Shown here: positions 1 through 5,415 of the stretch, in pieces
Numbering within the stretch: position 1 is the stretch's first letter
Layout of the letters: each line of letters begins with the position of its first letter
Assembly (NCBI GenBank): GCA_021155845.1
Contig: JAJNBK010000002.1
Coordinates: forward strand, 1-12,737
DNA from: Nitrososphaeraceae archaeon
GTDB lineage: Archaea; Thermoproteota; Nitrososphaeria; Nitrososphaerales; Nitrososphaeraceae
DNA length: 12,737 bases
Direction: 5' to 3'
The notes under the pieces: model-generated
What the model was told of the DNA's origin: nothing
Seen by the model: the letters and a program-made list of their open reading frames with translations, nothing else
Database searches by the model: none
Made by a program: the position numbers and the translations under genes

Positions 1-170
1 AAATTAAATTAAATTAAAAGAATAAATTAATTAAACTAAAGTAAATTAAATTAATTAATTTTAAGCACTTTAAAAAAAGTAAAACTTATAAGCCTTTTAT
101 TCATTAATTAAGTAGGTATAAAATAAACACCTATAAAATTTAAGCTGTGCTAACCACGATCAGCTCAGTG

Positions 171-182
171 TATATATTTATA
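171..182 (+). promoter_or_regulatory. TATA box of a candidate non-coding RNA
   Basis: TATATATTTATA lies about 27 bases before the AGCGGTC stem that begins at 198, the usual archaeal spacing from TATA box to transcript start. The same TATATATTT 9-mer precedes the protein gene starting at 7703 at equivalent spacing, which supports promoter function. Confidence 0.45.
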
Positions 183-197
183 GATTTATGGTATATT

Positions 198-300
198 AGC
201 GGTCAAGCTAGTCACCTAAGAAAATAGGCATTGGTCGCTGTCAAAAGTCGAGATGCTAGACATCGAGAGTAATAGAGTAACGTACTGATTAGTATTGATG
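198..300 (+). ncRNA. Candidate structured small RNA
   Basis: Starting about 27 bases after a TATA box, AGCGGUC (198-204) can pair fully with GGUCGCU (233-239) if two G-U pairs are allowed. It encloses a CCUA/UAGG hairpin (215-218/225-228). A second hairpin follows: UC, a tandem G-A/A-G mismatch, then GAUG/CAUC around the loop CUAGA (248-268). Tandem G-A mismatches are common in functional RNA helices. There is no tRNA T-loop sequence and no convincing C/D box pair. The 3' end is a guess, placed just before the T-rich stretch at about 300. No family is recognised. Confidence 0.3.
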
Positions 301-307
301 TTGTTTG

Positions 308-316
308 TATATATTT
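308..316 (+). promoter_or_regulatory. Second TATATATTT box
   Basis: Exact copy of the 9-mer at 171 and 483. A transcript would be expected to start near 335-340 and would then include the large hairpin at 367-429. No coding frame follows it. Confidence 0.35.
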
Positions 317-366
317 AACAAAGTAGTAACACCACAAATTATTTATTGGTAACAGTTTTGAGGTAG

Positions 367-429
367 GTTAATAATGTCGTGCTTGTTCTTTCCAAGAACC
401 AAGCTTATAATTAATAACATTTATTAAAC
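367..429. repeat. Large imperfect inverted repeat (two-part hairpin)
   Basis: The inner stem is GCTTGTTCTT (381-390) with AAGAACCAAGC (394-404): ten pairs, one bulged C and a three-base loop. The outer stem is GTTAATAATGT (367-377) with ACATTTATTAAAC (417-429), pairing throughout with two single-base bulges. The two stems form one long structure of about 63 bases. It could be an RNA fold, a terminator-like element or an origin/replication-protein site. Confidence 0.6.
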
Positions 430-470
430 TCATAACAATTTATTATTATGGTATGTACTATAGTAACAAC

Positions 471-483
471 AAGCATAATGCTT
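471..483. repeat. Short perfect inverted repeat
   Basis: AAGCAT and ATGCTT flank a single A, making a 13-base near-palindrome that abuts the third TATATATTT box. Its position directly upstream of a TATA element is typical of an operator or activator site, but this is inferred from position alone. Confidence 0.45.
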
Positions 484-491
484 ATATATTT
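483..491 (+). promoter_or_regulatory. Third TATATATTT box
   Basis: Third exact plus-strand copy of the 9-mer. A transcript would start near 510-515, just before the G-rich stretch at 521-532, and would run antisense into the end of the leftward gene at 587-901. Confidence 0.35.
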
Positions 492-527
492 CTACCTCGT
501 CAGAACTTTACAATATAGCCGGAGGCA

Positions 528-557
528 GGGGGTATACGGATGTTTACATAAACCCTC
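528..557. other. G-rich hairpin near the operon end
   Basis: GGGGGT (528-533) can pair with ACCCTC (552-557), with one G-U pair on the plus-strand RNA, around an 18-base loop. It lies just beyond the stop codon of the last leftward gene, so it might contribute to that transcript's 3' end, or form the 5' part of an RNA from the TATA box at 483. Confidence 0.35.
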
Positions 558-586
558 ACAATTTTCTAGTATAAGTGTTACCGGTT

Positions 587-901
587 TTAATACCGCTTTG
601 TAGAATAATTATCTCGCCCAGACCTTCTATGGGATTTTGATAATCTAGTATTACCGCAACAGGGGCAACCATTTGGAAACTTGGACCTCAATAAAACAAT
701 ATCACATCGGGTACATCTGGTATACTCTTCGGCCAATGGGGCCAATGTGCTGTTAGGAATCCTGTTCGCCACCCTAAAATCATATACCCTGTCGTCATAA
801 CAATCCTTGCTACCTTTCCAACTCCTAGCACCCGTAGATGTTCTTCCATACCATCTAGCTATATTGTTTAAAAATCTTTGACAGATATTATTACAAGGCA
901 T
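587..901 (-). CDS. Small CxCC zinc-ribbon protein, last gene of the left operon
   Basis: A basic 104-residue protein of unknown role. Its C-terminal half holds a probable zinc site: C63 and C66, then C79, C81 and C82 in the string CPCCGNTRL. Two other proteins in this operon (3194-3400 and 3674-3925) share this C-x2-C, about 12 residues, then C-x-C-C layout followed by a basic tail. I associate the CxCCG-RLR style with thaumarchaeal small proteins. The N-terminal half has no motif I recognise. The ATG start overlaps the last codons of the TFB-like gene, so the two are probably translationally coupled. Nucleic-acid binding is likely for such a basic ribbon but is inference. Confidence 0.75.
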   Translation of the reverse strand: MPCNNICQRFLNNIARWYGRTSTGARSWKGSKDCYDDRVYDFRVANRIPNSTLAPLAEEYTRCTRCDIVLLRSKFPNGCPCCGNTRLSKSHRRSGRDNYSTKRY

Positions 902-1403
902 CTGTTATTTCTCCTTTATCTATTTTTGTCATCATTTCATGATAAAATTTCCTTAAAGTGGCTTCTGTAGTATTATAAATCTGTGAAATGTCCTTCTGAG
1001 TAGTCTGAACTCCATAGACAATACAGCATATATACAACAAGGCCGCTACCGCCGGCACCATAGGTCTGTTGGTATAGTCCATGTTACCACGAATGATATC
1101 ATTATACAGCCTCACGCAGAAATCCTCAAATTTCTCTCCCCTTTGCTCTTCTGTCCGAGCCATTATAGAATCTGTTTCTCCTACCACCTTACTAAGATAA
1201 TCTACAGTGTCCCATTTCTTAGCAAGAAAGTTTCTACCATAAAAATCTGTTAGCTTCCACATGCCATATCTTAGCCATAAAAGTCCTTGGTCCGACAGGC
1301 ATTTGGGTTCAGGATAATCATTTGGTAAATTCTCATATCGATATTTATTTACATTCTCCTTGAATTTTTTAATATTATCTCGTCTTAATTTTTTCTGAAC
1401 CAA
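891..1403 (-). CDS. TFB (TFIIB)-like protein with a C-terminal cyclin repeat
   Basis: A 170-residue protein whose C-terminal part resembles the second cyclin repeat of archaeal transcription factor B. Residues 113-130 (RPMVPAVAALLYICCIVY) form the hydrophobic helix, then TTQKDIS and TTEATLRKFYHEMM (about 134-157) match the helix-turn-helix that reads the BRE element next to the TATA box. The N-terminal zinc ribbon that recruits RNA polymerase is absent, and the first 110 residues are at most a very degenerate first repeat. Family knowledge suggests it binds promoter DNA or TBP and might redirect or block host TFB; that is inference. The frame opens with TTG immediately after the stop of the upstream gene. 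The next Met (residue 48) would delete much of the protein, so TTG is preferred. Confidence 0.65.
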   Translation of the reverse strand: MVQKKLRRDNIKKFKENVNKYRYENLPNDYPEPKCLSDQGLLWLRYGMWKLTDFYGRNFLAKKWDTVDYLSKVVGETDSIMARTEEQRGEKFEDFCVRLYNDIIRGNMDYTNRPMVPAVAALLYICCIVYGVQTTQKDISQIYNTTEATLRKFYHEMMTKIDKGEITDAL

Positions 1404-1838
1404 TTAAAAATTTCTCCATCCTTTTTTGTTGTTAGGATTATTACGCTGTTGGTTAGAATTATTTCTATCCTGGTATCTTGTTGGATTATTATTGTTATTA
1501 GTAGAAGAATTGAAGAGATTGGATAATGGATCCTCTGGTATTGTATCTCCTATTAAGGGTCTGTTGTCTACCTTGAGGTCCGGTGCTGACACGGTGACTT
1601 GAGGTTGAGTAGTAGAAGAAGGAGGACGTTGAGAAGTATGCTCAGGAGGAGGTTGTGGTATCGGTAATGACTGCACTATAGGTTGTTGAGGAATTACTTC
1701 AGCCTGAGACTGTTGCTGCTGTAAAACCAAACACTTACCCATTATGGAAGTCAACTCATCGCTATGGCTCTTTAGGAAAGTGTCTAACAAGGAGGTGAGT
1801 TTCTCATAGTCTATTTTGAATTCAAATTTGAAGGACAA
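1404..1838 (-). CDS. Disordered Q/P/N-rich protein of unknown function
   Basis: 144 residues. A short, probably helical N-terminus (1-38) is followed by low-complexity sequence: Q-rich at 40-52, P-rich at 58-78, and N-rich at 112-137, ending in a basic KKGWRNF tail. No catalytic or metal site is visible. The composition suggests an intrinsically disordered linker or scaffold that may bind nucleic acid through its tail. It lies between a multi-zinc protein and the TFB-like protein in one operon, so a shared complex is possible but unproven. The only plausible start is TTG at 1838, a few bases after the GTGAGCACCGAG junction word and the stop of the upstream gene. GGTGA within that word could act as a ribosome-binding site. 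Confidence 0.6.
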   Translation of the reverse strand: MSFKFEFKIDYEKLTSLLDTFLKSHSDELTSIMGKCLVLQQQQSQAEVIPQQPIVQSLPIPQPPPEHTSQRPPSSTTQPQVTVSAPDLKVDNRPLIGDTIPEDPLSNLFNSSTNNNNNPTRYQDRNNSNQQRNNPNNKKGWRNF

Positions 1839-1840
1839 TT

Positions 1841-2425
1841 TTACTCGGTGCTCACCATATCATTAGATAAAAAATCATTTCTATTCCATTCTCCTTTGTC
1901 GTCAGAAGATAAAAGAAAAGGTTTCAACTTATTATTTTTATTTCTTTCACTACGTTTTATAGGCCTATAGAATTTTTCAAATATTTTCTGCTGTATCTCT
2001 CCCTCTTTGATTCTCTTTCCATCTTTTTCCCTTCTCGGATTACTACCAAATTCTGCAATCCTCCAATTCTGAATCTGGTTCCATAGAGCCTCACCGCCAT
2101 CGTCACCATAAAACTTTTCCAGACCGTATTTTGTAATACATTCTTTGCATAGTATGGAGGGATACCACCCATCAAAGAATATGGTAGAACCTGTACAATC
2201 TTTGCAGAACCACCTACCACAGCCCTGTAAATGGGATCTTATTTTTTCTGGCCTTGGTTCAAAGCATCGGTGCATACAGCTCTGACAGCCTAGTTCTCCT
2301 TCTTCTCCATCTTGTAAATTGGTACAACTGATACATACCAATCCATCTTCCTTATCTTCTTCTGCATATTCTTTGTCACATCTGGTGCAGTAATAATATG
2401 TCTCTGTTCTTGTTTGTATGGTCAT
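1841..2425 (-). CDS. Multi-zinc treble-clef/RING-like protein
   Basis: 194 residues with at least six cysteine pairs in the first 100 residues: C13/C16, C31/C34, C47/C50 (with H52 and C54), C69, C74/C77 and C93/C96, with H65 also available. The spacing and the GCGRWFCKDC string (68-77) recall RING, PHD or FYVE-type cross-brace zinc folds, but I cannot assign a family. The C-terminal half (about 110-170) is helical and strongly basic. A role in protein-protein interaction or nucleic-acid binding is plausible. ATG follows directly on the stop of the previous gene. The last codons (MVSTE) are encoded by the GTGAGCACCGAG word. RING-like proteins are rare in archaeal viruses, so the fold deserves a structure prediction. 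Confidence 0.7.
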   Translation of the reverse strand: MTIQTRTETYYYCTRCDKEYAEEDKEDGLVCISCTNLQDGEEGELGCQSCMHRCFEPRPEKIRSHLQGCGRWFCKDCTGSTIFFDGWYPSILCKECITKYGLEKFYGDDGGEALWNQIQNWRIAEFGSNPRREKDGKRIKEGEIQQKIFEKFYRPIKRSERNKNNKLKPFLLSSDDKGEWNRNDFLSNDMVSTE

Positions 2426-2698
2426 TTAACGGTGCTCACCCACCCTCCCACTTATATCGGTTACAACCAATATTTTTCTAATAATTTCTTCCTCTTTTAC
2501 TTCTAACTCTGCAGGTATTGAAAAATCCTTCTCACAATCTATGCAATGAAATGTGATTTGAATATCTTCTGGCTTTATTAATAATGATGTGTACCTAAAC
2601 CTTTTTCCACCACATTTATCACATGTTGTCTTTTCATCGAATTGTATATCGTCGGTGCTGAAAAGATTAGTTAGTTTGTTGGTATTATAATATGTCAT
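2426..2698 (-). CDS. Zinc-ribbon protein with two CxxC knuckles
   Basis: 90 residues with C26-x2-C29 and C52-x2-C55, separated by a 22-residue stretch rich in beta-branched residues. This is the layout of TFIIB/TFIIS-type zinc ribbons. A helical acidic-basic segment (66-78) follows. In the same operon is a TFB-like protein lacking its own N-terminal ribbon, so this could be its detached ribbon partner; that is speculation to test by structure comparison. The ATG lies 14 bases inside the upstream gene. The last four residues GEHR come from the word GGTGAGCACCGT, followed by TAA and the next ATG. Confidence 0.7.
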   Translation of the reverse strand: MTYYNTNKLTNLFSTDDIQFDEKTTCDKCGGKRFRYTSLLIKPEDIQITFHCIDCEKDFSIPAELEVKEEEIIRKILVVTDISGRVGEHR

Positions 2699-2909
2699 AT
2701 AATAACTTCTCGGTACTCACTGGAGATATATATCTGTAGATATTCTTCATCTCTTCTATCGACTTTCTCATTATTTCTTTTTCTTCAGTTAGATACTGTT
2801 CGTATGTAATATCACCCAGCTCAAAAAAAGATAGTTTATTGAAAAGTCTGAATGCATCACATTTTTCAGATTCCATTCTTAGTAGTTGGTTTATTATGTC
2901 ATCAACCAT
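2685..2909 (-). CDS. Small helical acidic protein, function unknown
   Basis: 74 residues, predicted largely alpha-helical, with charged amphipathic stretches (EEKEIMRKSIEEMKNIYRY, residues 42-60). No motif is recognised. The ATG lies within the end of the upstream gene and the tail overlaps the next start by 14 bases, so it is part of one coupled operon. The junction word appears here as a one-base variant, GTGAGTACCGAG, encoding VSTE near the C-terminus exactly as in the protein at 1841-2425. Confidence 0.6.
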   Translation of the reverse strand: MVDDIINQLLRMESEKCDAFRLFNKLSFFELGDITYEQYLTEEKEIMRKSIEEMKNIYRYISPVSTEKLLYDIL

Positions 2910-3201
2910 AGATATTCGCCCTTATACCGTTGCAGTCCACATAGATAATATCATCTTTATTTCTAGGAGGTGTACAGCAGAATTGATCTATATATGAGAT
3001 AACAATAGATCCCCTGATATGTTTTTTAATATAGATAAGATTACTTGTCTTATGAAAATGAACCGTATAATAGTGATTACATTTTTCATGTTCTAAGAAA
3101 TCTTTTTCTTTTACGGGTATATCTGTACTTGTTATTTTATTTTTTACTACGTCAAACCATATAAGGATCCTTGGTTCGTGGTGGTTATCGACATCAATCA
3201 T
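2902..3201 (-). CDS. Small beta-rich protein with Cys/His residues, function unknown
   Basis: 99 residues alternating hydrophobic beta-like strands (RILIWFDVV, TVHFH, NLIYIKK, GSIVISYI). Possible metal ligands are C41, H43, H48, H50, C75, C76 and C90, without a canonical pair spacing. I do not recognise a family. It is embedded in the leftward operon: its ATG overlaps the last codons of the upstream CxCC ribbon gene, and its TGA overlaps the ATG of the next gene. This supports real translation despite the lack of a known domain. Confidence 0.6.
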   Translation of the reverse strand: MIDVDNHHEPRILIWFDVVKNKITSTDIPVKEKDFLEHEKCNHYYTVHFHKTSNLIYIKKHIRGSIVISYIDQFCCTPPRNKDDIIYVDCNGIRANIYG

Positions 3202-3400
3202 AAGATTTTCTACGTCCTTTAAACCTAGGCATCATACGCAACCTATTCCCACAACACTCACATGTATTTCCCTCATACTCGATCCTCTTATAAGTAACCA
3301 TACATCGTAAACACTTGGAAACAGGATATTTTGTGTAGTTACCATGAAACCCTCCTGCTTTCTTCGAGGAGGTTAAGCAGGTATTTTTACAGATGAACAA
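3194..3400 (-). CDS. Small CxCC zinc-ribbon protein
   Basis: 68 residues. The C-terminal half carries C30-x2-C33, then TCECCGNRLRMMPRFKGRR (C47, C49, C50 and a basic tail), the same plan as the proteins at 587-901 and 3674-3925. This CxCCGxRLR signature is the strongest hint of a thaumarchaeal host. C4 and C8 might add ligands. The TTG start immediately follows the junction word GTGAGCACCG, so GTGA sits at normal ribosome-binding distance (six bases) from the start. Function is unknown; DNA, RNA or protein binding is inferred. Confidence 0.75.
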   Translation of the reverse strand: MFICKNTCLTSSKKAGGFHGNYTKYPVSKCLRCMVTYKRIEYEGNTCECCGNRLRMMPRFKGRRKSYD

Positions 3401-3406
3401 CGGTGC

Positions 3407-3535
3407 TCACTTCCATTCTAATAACCTACCACAATCTTCACAATATTTCACTTCAAATGTTTTATTATCTACAAAATAAATATACCTATTTCCATAATAT
3501 CTTCCACAACCAGGACATTTCATTTTTTTAGTCAT
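3407..3535 (-). CDS. 42-residue zinc ribbon
   Basis: A very small protein made almost entirely of a zinc ribbon: C7-x2-C10-G and C32-x2-C35-G separated by about 21 residues with beta-strand character (RYIYFVDNKTFEV). It starts MTKKMKC, overlapping the stop of the upstream gene. Met5 is an alternative start. Its stop codon TGA is part of the junction word AAGTGAGCACCG, after which the next gene begins with TTG. The ribbon resembles rubredoxin-like knuckles and rRNA/RNAP-associated mini-ribbons, but no specific partner can be named. Confidence 0.65.
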   Translation of the reverse strand: MTKKMKCPGCGRYYGNRYIYFVDNKTFEVKYCEDCGRLLEWK

Positions 3536-3677
3536 CACCAAGAAAAGAAAATTGTTCTTCTAAACCCCTATGAGTGCGGTATTTATAATAATGATATCTT
3601 TTCATACAGTCTAAACATTTCTCATTAATTATTCTGTATTTTCCACCACAACCAGGACATTTTGGTTCGGTGTTCAT
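3528..3677 (-). CDS. 49-residue zinc-knuckle protein
   Basis: Starts MNTEPKCPGCGG. C7-x2-C10 and C21-x2-C24 are separated by only ten residues, a compact zinc-binding loop followed by an aromatic/basic helix (KRYHYYKYRTHR). The CPGCG string is shared with the next gene downstream, which suggests tandem duplication of a ribbon module. The start overlaps the upstream stop (AATGA), and the stop overlaps the next start (ATGACTAA). The first codons contain a one-base variant of the recurrent word (AACACCGA instead of AGCACCGA). Confidence 0.65.
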   Translation of the reverse strand: MNTEPKCPGCGGKYRIINEKCLDCMKRYHYYKYRTHRGLEEQFSFLGDD

Positions 3678-3925
3678 TGAGATATCTCCATCAGGAATCT
3701 TTGTGCTTTTTCTTTGGTAGAAGTAGTACGGCGAGGGTTCTTTACTCTTAGTTTTGTACTACAGCATTCACAGTATATGCTCTCAGTCTTGAAAAAGTGA
3801 CATTCACAGGTAACACATTTCTTGTAGCCCATCTCAGCACCGAACTTTATCCTCTTCATCCCTACATATCCTTCTAATAAATGACAGCGGTGCTTACAGG
3901 TTTTGATTCTCATGTCTATAATCAT
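3674..3925 (-). CDS. Small CxCC zinc-ribbon protein next to pyrE
   Basis: 83 residues. C37-x2-C40, then YCECCSTKLRVKNPRR (C52, C54, C55) gives the same ribbon as at 587-901 and 3194-3400. A further CKHRC (10-14) near the N-terminus is encoded across an exact GCACCG word. The C-terminal 20 residues are helical and charged. ATG at 3925 lies five bases after the pyrE stop. A second ATG at codon 5 is a possible alternative start. Function unknown. Confidence 0.7.
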   Translation of the reverse strand: MIIDMRIKTCKHRCHLLEGYVGMKRIKFGAEMGYKKCVTCECHFFKTESIYCECCSTKLRVKNPRRTTSTKEKAQRFLMEISQ

Positions 3926-3930
3926 TTTGC

Positions 3931-4449
3931 TTATAAGAAATCACTTTCCCTAAATAGAGATAAATACTTTCCTTTTCTATTCTCGCTACTCTCACCAGTC
4001 CTATCAATAACACATGCGGTCCCAAACGGGTTGCAGACATGGTACAGCATTTCTTCGCAGTATTTTACACTGTTACCAGTAGTAATAACGTCATCTATTA
4101 ACATCACCTGACTCCCCCAATTCACAAATCCTATTAATTTTCCATCATCCAACCCATGATTTTTAGCATTTTTTCGTAATACGAAAGTCTGAAAACCTCT
4201 ATAAGCCATTAGCGGTGCAAGAAGGGCTGCACCCAATTCAAGACCACCAAGTACTATAATTTTTTTAACTTCATCATTACCCAATGTTATGAGCTTCTCC
4301 ATCTCTTGTGCAATGAGAGGTGCACCCTCAGGGTCTAACATCAAACTTTTAATGTCAAAATAAAGATTGGATTTCTTACCGGAGGATAGTAAAAATTCAC
4401 CTTTCTTCATATATTTGTCCTGAATCAGTTGTTTAAGCTTTTCTTTCAT
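3931..4449 (-). CDS. pyrE: Orotate phosphoribosyltransferase
   Basis: Catalyses transfer of ribose-5-phosphate from PRPP to orotate, giving OMP in de novo UMP synthesis. The PRPP-binding motif VMLIDDVITTGN is at residues 115-126, and the mobile catalytic loop RKNAKNHG (92-99) carries the R-K-x-x-K-x-H-G pattern typical of OPRT rather than other phosphoribosyltransferases. The N-terminal GEFLLSSGKKSNLYFDIK (17-34) is also characteristic. At 172 residues it is at the short end for the family but appears complete. It leads a leftward viral operon of zinc proteins, an unusual context. Its ATG lies about 33 bases from the centre of a TATA box, so the leader is very short. Confidence in the family is high; activity is inferred. 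Confidence 0.88.
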   Translation of the reverse strand: MKEKLKQLIQDKYMKKGEFLLSSGKKSNLYFDIKSLMLDPEGAPLIAQEMEKLITLGNDEVKKIIVLGGLELGAALLAPLMAYRGFQTFVLRKNAKNHGLDDGKLIGFVNWGSQVMLIDDVITTGNSVKYCEEMLYHVCNPFGTACVIDRTGESSENRKGKYLSLFRESDFL

Positions 4450-4458
4450 CTAGATATA

Positions 4459-4548
4459 TTATGGCTTATTAGTTAATGTATATATCAACATAACTATTAT
4501 TGCTCCTGTTATGAAGAAAGTAATACCCCAGGCTATTTTCACTACCAT
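4459..4548 (-). CDS. 29-residue single-pass membrane peptide
   Basis: An ATG frame upstream of pyrE encodes 29 residues: a short MVVKIAWG lead, a continuous hydrophobic span (about 9-24, ITFFITGAIIVMLIYT) and a LTNKP tail. The composition is exactly that of a single transmembrane helix. No clear TATA box sits at the right distance for its own transcript, and it lies upstream of the proposed pyrE transcript start. It may be expressed from a longer transcript, or not at all. A similar mini membrane peptide exists at 6482-6607, which makes it more credible. Confidence 0.35.
   Translation of the reverse strand: MVVKIAWGITFFITGAIIVMLIYTLTNKP
4478..4486 (-). promoter_or_regulatory. TATA box of the leftward pyrE/zinc-protein operon
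   Basis: GATATATAC on the minus strand is centred about 33 bases before the pyrE ATG, giving a nearly leaderless transcript. No other strong TATA box is seen within the tightly packed genes downstream, so it may drive all of them down to 587. Confidence 0.5.
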
Positions 4549-4550
4549 GA

Positions 4551-4558
4551 TATATATT
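4551..4558 (+). promoter_or_regulatory. TATA box of the methyltransferase gene
   Basis: TATATATT begins 30 bases before the ATG at 4581, fitting a leaderless archaeal transcript. It is divergent from the leftward operon promoter about 70 bases away. Confidence 0.6.
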
Positions 4559-4580
4559 AGATATCAGAGTTTGAAAGTTT

Positions 4581-5279
4581 ATGAAGATTTTGCACGGTGC
4601 GGCAACGGAAATCTTATCCCAAATGGAGGAAAATAGTATTGATACAGTGTATACAGCCCCTAGCCCATTTGCCTATTATGAAAAGGGTAATGAAAATATG
4701 ATTGGGGGTGAGAGAAAACTTACAGACTATATAGAACATCTTATAGATCTTTGTAATGTCTGTAAGAGGGTGCTTAAACCAACCGGCAACCTATTTATTC
4801 AGATTGCAGATCTATATGTTCCTCCAAAGATGAACCTTGCAAGCATTCCTGCTATATTTGAATATTTTATGCTTATGAAAGACTGGTATCTTAATGATAA
4901 GTTACTATGGCACAGGACTGAAACCATAATAAAGAACTATGAAGAGAGAGGTTTTCTTAAAAATTATGAGTTTATATTTCATTATGTAAAGGATATTGAC
5001 CAATTTTATATCAATACTAAATCAAAATACATTAAAACATCAGTATTTAGTTACCCAATAGAAGATAGTTATTTTACTAATGAATTTGATTCCGGTTTAC
5101 CAGAACAGTTAACTAGGATCATTATTGATACTACAGTTCCTCCTAATGGTATAATATTAGATCCTCTATGTGGAACTGGTAAGGTTGGAGTAGTTGCTAA
5201 GAAAATGAACAGAGATTTTATTGGTATCGATATTAACTTGGAGACTGTTGAAGCTGCTAGAATCAGATTGGGTCTTTAA
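4581..5279 (+). CDS. Beta-class DNA methyltransferase (N4-cytosine or N6-adenine)
   Basis: 232 residues with the beta-class motif order. The catalytic-loop region is near the N-terminus (TAPSPFAYYE, 25-34) and the SAM-binding motif is at the C-terminus (ILDPLCGTGKVG, 192-203), followed by FIGIDINLETVEAARIRL. The C-terminal half closely follows the family pattern (GLPEQLTRIII, PPNGIILDP). The catalytic motif is odd: where SPPY or DPPY is expected the sequence reads PSPF, so either a variant active site or reduced activity is possible. No restriction endonuclease is next to it, so it is a solitary viral methyltransferase, perhaps protective. The target cannot be read from sequence; the abundant GCACCG word in this genome is an obvious candidate to test. 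Confidence 0.85.
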   Translation: MKILHGAATEILSQMEENSIDTVYTAPSPFAYYEKGNENMIGGERKLTDYIEHLIDLCNVCKRVLKPTGNLFIQIADLYVPPKMNLASIPAIFEYFMLMKDWYLNDKLLWHRTETIIKNYEERGFLKNYEFIFHYVKDIDQFYINTKSKYIKTSVFSYPIEDSYFTNEFDSGLPEQLTRIIIDTTVPPNGIILDPLCGTGKVGVVAKKMNRDFIGIDINLETVEAARIRLGL

Positions 5280-5415
5280 AAATCTCACAACATAAATCAT
5301 ACCAGTAGTCTCCTTGTAGTTCATTGATCCATTCCGCACCATAGAACTTACCATCAAACACCAGTGAATGTATTAACATTAGTAACGATTGGTCAGTCGT
5401 ATGGTTGTTACTCAA
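5263..5415 (-). CDS. 50-residue protein of unknown function
   Basis: A small frame that starts TTG AGT AAC within the stop of the preceding gene (TTGA overlap). The sequence is rich in aromatics (YGAEWIN, GDYWYDLCCEIF) with an acidic C-terminal half and a CC pair. It ends 17 bases inside the 3' end of the methyltransferase gene on the other strand. No family is recognised. It shares the MSN N-terminus and the TTTTTGAGTAAC start context with its upstream neighbour, which supports it as the last gene of the micro-operon. Confidence 0.5.
   Translation of the reverse strand: MSNNHTTDQSLLMLIHSLVFDGKFYGAEWINELQGDYWYDLCCEIFKDPI

Larger units (their letters stand above)
1..586. other. Gene-free, AT-rich control region with structured elements
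   Basis: I see no credible coding frame here. The first 60 bases are low-complexity A/T made of repeated AAATT units. Further along are several inverted repeats: ACTTT/AAAGT (67-71/76-80), TAGGT/ACCTA (113-117/129-133), AGCGGTC/GGTCGCT (198-204/233-239), a large imperfect hairpin (367-429), AAGCAT/ATGCTT (471-483) and GGGGGT/ACCCTC (528-533/552-557). An octamer TATAAAAT is repeated at 117-124 and 132-139, and the 9-mer TATATATTT occurs three times on the plus strand. The GCACCG word frequent elsewhere is absent here. The region could hold small RNA genes, a replication origin or the end of a linear genome; the sequence does not decide between these. Confidence 0.6.

Noticed and set aside
1..60. 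AAATT-rich start as a genome terminus
   Set aside because: Low-complexity A/T alone does not show a terminal repeat, and the window edge may be arbitrary.
198..271. Possible tRNA gene in the structured left region
   Set aside because: No T-loop consensus, no acceptor stem of seven pairs around an anticodon arm, and the stems do not fold into a cloverleaf.
1957..2220. 87-codon open frame on the minus strand
   Set aside because: Lies wholly inside the multi-zinc gene in another frame, with no motif.
3881..4111. 76-codon open frame on the plus strand
   Set aside because: Antisense to pyrE, whose motifs are clear; no promoter or motif of its own.
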